From SYFI01 sp046095485 (GTDB taxonomy: Bacteria > Actinomycetota > Thermoleophilia > Miltoncostaeales > Miltoncostaeaceae): a stretch of 9,539 nucleotides of DNA. This document shows positions 7,119 through 9,539 of this stretch, in pieces; position 1 is the first letter of the stretch; every line of letters starts with the position of its first letter. The stretch is from the NCBI GenBank assembly GCA_046095485.1, contig JBJTJN010000062.1, forward strand, positions 1-9,539, in the 5' to 3' direction. The notes beneath the pieces were generated by a model that saw only the letters and a list, made by a program, of their open reading frames with translations, had not been told where the DNA came from and did no database searches. Made by a program: the position numbers and the translations under genes.

Positions 7119-7424
7119 CTAGCCCTTCATCGACGACAGCTCGTCGACGTCGAGGTTGGTGCGGTTGCGGAAGATCGACACGGTGAGCCCGAGGCCGATC
7201 ACCACCTCCGCCGCGGCCACCACCATCACCACGAGCGCGAATACCTGGCCCGAGGGGTCGTCCCACTGGCGCGAGAACCCGATGAGCGCCACGTTGCCAG
7301 CGTTGAGCATGAGCTCCACCGACAGCAGCAGCATCAGCGGGTTGCGACGGCGCATCACGCCGATGAGCCCCAGCACCAGCAGGCCCAGCGACAGCGCCAG
7401 GTATGCCCCGATCGGCACGTTCAT
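7119..7424 (-). CDS. nuoK: NADH-quinone oxidoreductase subunit K
   Basis: A 101-residue protein, the standard NuoK length, with three membrane helices. NuoK lies between the quinone-linked subunits and the antiporter-like subunits and carries membrane glutamates on the proton path. E37 in SVELMLNAGNVAL and E73 in MVVAAAEVVIGLGL correspond to E. coli E36 and E72. The RRRNPL loop (25-30) and the C-terminal TNLDVDELSSMKG are also family-typical. The ATG at 7424 is 13 bases after the nuoJ stop with only a weak GGGGC upstream. The TAG stop sits in a 10-base palindrome GGGCTAGCCC (7116-7125) just before the nuoL GTG. Confidence 0.96.
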   Translation of the reverse strand: MNVPIGAYLALSLGLLVLGLIGVMRRRNPLMLLLSVELMLNAGNVALIGFSRQWDDPSGQVFALVVMVVAAAEVVIGLGLTVSIFRNRTNLDVDELSSMKG

Positions 7425-7437
7425 CGGCGCGCCCCGG

Positions 7438-7959
7438 TCATCGCCCGCCCTCGCCCTGCACCGCGCCCTTGGCCAGGATCACCGCGCCCACGGCGGCCAC
7501 CAGCAGCACCAGTGAGGTGACCTCGAAGGCCAGCAGATGAGACGACAGGAAGGCGTCGCCGATGCTGGCGGGCGAGCCGACATCGGTGGTGGACGGCGCT
7601 GCGCGCTCTGGCCCCGCGGTGGAGTCGAGTATCGCGATGGCACCGAAAAAGGCCAGGCCGATGAGCCCCAGCCAGCCGAACACCTGCCAGCGGTCGAGCC
7701 GGTCGGGGCCGGGCAGCGCGCCGCGATCGCCCAGGTAGGCGATGACGAACAGGAACATCACCACGATGGCGCCGGCGTACACGATCACCTGGATCGCGGC
7801 GGCAAATGGCGCCAGCAGCGCGATGAACAGCAGCGCCACCGACAGCAGCGTGCCGATCAGGCTCACCGCCGCGCGGAAGGCGTCCTTGAAGAACACCACG
7901 CCCACGCCGAAGCCCAGCGTGCCGATGGCCGCCACCGCGAACAGCACCTGCTCACCCAC
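7438..7959 (-). CDS. nuoJ: NADH-quinone oxidoreductase subunit J
   Basis: A 173-residue, five-helix membrane protein matching NuoJ, which helps couple quinone reduction to proton movement. The diagnostic segment is IQVIVYAGAIVVMFLFVI (56-73), covering TM3 with the Tyr-Ala-Gly-Ala motif where complex I structures show a pi-bulge. Upstream, FFKDAFRAAVSLIGTLLSVALLF matches TM2. The loop between helices four and five is longer than in minimal homologues and polar (about 112-134). The last helix contains HLLAFEVTSLVLLVAAVGAVIL. The GTG start overlaps the end of the cupin gene by 8 bases (GTGGGTGA), so ribosomes finishing the cupin could reinitiate here. In most bacteria the gene directly upstream would be nuoI. 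Confidence 0.94.
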   Translation of the reverse strand: MGEQVLFAVAAIGTLGFGVGVVFFKDAFRAAVSLIGTLLSVALLFIALLAPFAAAIQVIVYAGAIVVMFLFVIAYLGDRGALPGPDRLDRWQVFGWLGLIGLAFFGAIAILDSTAGPERAAPSTTDVGSPASIGDAFLSSHLLAFEVTSLVLLVAAVGAVILAKGAVQGEGGR

Positions 7960-8458
7960 GCGGCACCGCCCCGGCCCCCAGCACCGACGGGTCGTACTCG
8001 TCGTGGATGCGCATGCCGTGCCGGGCGGCCAGCGCCATGGCGTGGTCGCTCTGCTCGCGGGTTACCTCGGGCAGCGGCGCGCCGGGGTGGCTCACCGGAT
8101 CGCAGACCTCGAGCAGGAAGGCCTCCATGTCATCGGGAGGCGAGAGGGTGCACAGCAGCCGGGCCGGGGAGTCGCCCAGGTTGCGGTAGGTGTGCGCCAG
8201 CCACGGCCGGATGGTCACGCTCTCGAGCGGGGCCAGGCGGTGCACGCCGTCCTCGGTGATCACCGTGATCTCGCCGTCCAGGCACATGTACTGCTCGGCC
8301 GCCTCGTGGCTGTGCAGGTGGCGCGGGCCGCCGCCGGGGCGCGAGGCGATCTCGGCGATCAGGAACCCGCCGCCGGTGGTGGCGCTGGTGGCGTGCACCC
8401 GGAAGCCCTCGCCCATGAACAGCATGGGCGCGCCCGGCGTGAGTGTGGCCACCGGCAC
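7952..8458 (-). CDS. Small cupin-domain protein inserted in the nuo operon
   Basis: A 168-residue soluble protein with no membrane helix. It carries a conserved cupin motif 1, GGPRHLHSHEAAEQYMCLDG (43-62), matching G-X5-HxH-X3-E-X6-G with predicted metal ligands H49 or H51 and E55. Motif 2 is looser: RPWLAHTYRN (84-93) has H89 and N93 but lacks the usual PxG. It is thus a single beta-barrel, probably metal-binding. Cupins span oxygenases, isomerases, sugar-binding and sensor proteins, and nothing here fixes the substrate. A C-terminal extension (about 106-168) looks helical and polar, with EVTREQSDHAMALAARHGM. The GTG at 8458 overlaps the nuoI stop as TAGTG, and the end overlaps nuoJ by 8 bases, so it is almost certainly made with complex I. 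Later in-frame starts (GTG at 8452, ATG at 8425 or 8416) are possible. Its codon use resembles its neighbours. Confidence 0.88.
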   Translation of the reverse strand: MPVATLTPGAPMLFMGEGFRVHATSATTGGGFLIAEIASRPGGGPRHLHSHEAAEQYMCLDGEITVITEDGVHRLAPLESVTIRPWLAHTYRNLGDSPARLLCTLSPPDDMEAFLLEVCDPVSHPGAPLPEVTREQSDHAMALAARHGMRIHDEYDPSVLGAGAVPRG

Positions 8459-8940
8459 TAGGCGTCGACCGCCGGGGAGGGGTCGCCGGGCACGTTCGGC
8501 CGCACGGGCGGCTGCTTGGGGGCCGGCTCCAGGAGCATGTCCTTGTCGTAGATCAGCGCCTCGCGCGTGTACTCGCTGAGCTCGTACGAGTGCTCGAGGG
8601 TGATGGCGTCGAACGGGCACGCCACCTCGCAGTAGCCGCAGAAGATGCAGCGCGCCATGTTGATCTCGTAGATGCGCGCGTAGCGCTCGCCCGCCGACAC
8701 GCGGTTCTCGGGCGTGTTCTCCTCGGCCACCACGCGGATGCAGTCGGCTGGGCACGCCGCGGCGCACAGCGAGCAGCCCACGCACTTCTCGAGGCCGTTC
8801 TCGAACTGCCACAGGCGGTGCCGGCCGCGGAAGCGCGGGTACACGGGCGTCTTGTGCTCGGGGTACCCGATGGTGACGGGCTTGGTGAGCAGGTTCCGGA
8901 ATGTGACCCCGAAGCCCTTGAGCGGATCGAGCACGCCCAT
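8458..8940 (-). CDS. nuoI: NADH-quinone oxidoreductase subunit I (2x[4Fe-4S] ferredoxin-type)
   Basis: A 160-residue protein of the NuoI/TYKY type, which carries clusters N6a and N6b and passes electrons toward the quinone site. Two ferredoxin motifs are complete: CVGCSLCAAACP (C53, C56, C59, C63) and CIFCGYCEVACP (C98, C101, C104, C108). An N-terminal amphipathic part (MGVLDPLKGFGVTFRNLL) and TIGYPEHKTPVYPRFRGRH (23-41) are family-typical. The stretch AITLEHSYELSEYTREALIYDKDMLL after the second motif is also conserved, followed by a Pro-rich tail. The frame remains open upstream to 9132, but the ATG at 8940 overlaps the nuoH stop as TGATG and gives the normal NuoI N-terminus. The stop overlaps the cupin GTG by one base. 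Confidence 0.96.
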   Translation of the reverse strand: MGVLDPLKGFGVTFRNLLTKPVTIGYPEHKTPVYPRFRGRHRLWQFENGLEKCVGCSLCAAACPADCIRVVAEENTPENRVSAGERYARIYEINMARCIFCGYCEVACPFDAITLEHSYELSEYTREALIYDKDMLLEPAPKQPPVRPNVPGDPSPAVDA

Positions 8941-9539
8941 CAGTTCGCGAACACCGTTCCCACCACGATCGCGGTGATGAGGATGTTTGCCATCGACACC
9001 GGGATCAGCACCTTCCACCCGAACTTCATCAGGCGGTCGTACCGGAAGCGCGGCAGCGTGGCGCGCACCCAGATGAAGATGAACAGCAGCACGGCGATCT
9101 TGATGCCCAGCCAGATGAAGCCCGGAAGCCACGGGCCGTCGGGGCCGCCCAGGAACAGCGTGGCGGCGAATGCCGAGATGACGATCATGGCCACGTACTC
9201 GGCCGCCAGGAACATGGCGAACTTCACCGAGCCGTACTCCAGGTTGTAGCCGGCGATGAGCTCGCTCTCGGCCTCGCCCAGGTCGAACGGCGTGCGGTTG
9301 GTCTCGGCGAAGGCGGCGATCATGAACACCACGAACGCCACGGGCTGGAAGAGGATGTACCAGAGGCCCGACGCCTGGTCGTTGGCGATGTCCACCAGCG
9401 AGAGGCTCTGGCTGATCATCACCACGCCGAGTATCGAGAGGCCCATGGCCACCTCGTACGACACCATCTGCGCGGCGTTGCGGGCGGCGCCCAGCAGGGA
9501 GTACTTGTTGCCGCTGGCCCAGCCGCCGAGGATGAGCCC
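8940..9539 (-). CDS. nuoH: NADH-quinone oxidoreductase subunit H, C-terminal part (start beyond window)
   Basis: The frame is open from the right edge, and 199 residues plus the stop are visible, roughly the second half of NuoH. NuoH is the membrane subunit that forms most of the quinone-binding chamber and joins the peripheral and membrane arms. The visible part starts within GWASGNKYSLLGAARNAAQM, a strongly conserved loop. It continues with AFAETNRTPFDLGEAESELIAGYNLEY, the acidic loop of the E-channel and quinone-cavity region, then KFAMFLAAEYVAM, and IWVRATLPRFRYDRLMKFGWK near the C-terminus. All are diagnostic, and no lesion is seen in the visible part. Its TGA overlaps the nuoI ATG (TGATG). 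Confidence 0.96.
   Translation of the reverse strand, partial: GLILGGWASGNKYSLLGAARNAAQMVSYEVAMGLSILGVVMISQSLSLVDIANDQASGLWYILFQPVAFVVFMIAAFAETNRTPFDLGEAESELIAGYNLEYGSVKFAMFLAAEYVAMIVISAFAATLFLGGPDGPWLPGFIWLGIKIAVLLFIFIWVRATLPRFRYDRLMKFGWKVLIPVSMANILITAIVVGTVFAN

Noticed and set aside
8459..8812. Upstream extension of the cupin frame into nuoI
   Set aside because: The extra part is Arg-rich out-of-frame nuoI sequence. The cupin similarity starts after the GTG at 8458.
8941..9132. Upstream extension of nuoI into nuoH
   Set aside because: The added residues are His/Arg/Ala-rich shadow sequence. The ATG at 8940 gives the normal NuoI N-terminus and overlaps the nuoH stop.

Overview
The window is very GC-rich bacterial DNA with dense genes, strong third-position G/C bias and many GTG starts. 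The content fits a high-GC actinobacterium, possibly Thermoleophilia/Solirubrobacterales. That placement is an impression from composition and protein style, not a demonstrated taxonomy.

Layout. The right three quarters (2171-9539, all minus strand) is the distal half of a respiratory complex I (proton-pumping NADH:quinone oxidoreductase) operon. In transcription order it reads nuoH (3' part only; its start lies beyond the right edge), nuoI, a small cupin gene, nuoJ, nuoK, nuoL, nuoM, nuoN. The junctions are extremely tight: TGATG (H/I), TAGTG (I/cupin), an 8-base overlap (cupin/J), 13 bases (J/K), 3 bases (K/L), TGATG (L/M) and GTGA (M/N). This points to one transcript with translational coupling. 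H, J, K, L, M and N are membrane subunits that carry quinone-linked proton pumping, and I is the iron-sulfur connector subunit. The operon ends at a hairpin in the short convergent gap before a TetR-family gene.

Left of this, a plus-strand TetR/AcrR-family repressor gene (1526-2134) is divergent from a minus-strand trehalose-6-phosphate phosphatase-like HAD gene (580-1365). The 160-base space between them holds weak promoter-like hexamers on both strands and an interrupted inverted repeat that could be the repressor's operator. Further left, on the minus strand and cut by the window edge, is the N-terminal part of a membrane-anchored extracytoplasmic protein with an Ig-like beta domain.

Two points deserve most attention. 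First, a cupin gene sits inside the nuo operon between nuoI and nuoJ, coupled at both ends. Second, NuoL has Ala where the antiporter-like family has its near-invariant TM5 glutamate (the E. coli E144 position), while the other key lysines are kept and NuoM and NuoN keep their own TM5 Glu. No mobile element, CRISPR array, tRNA or rRNA was seen.
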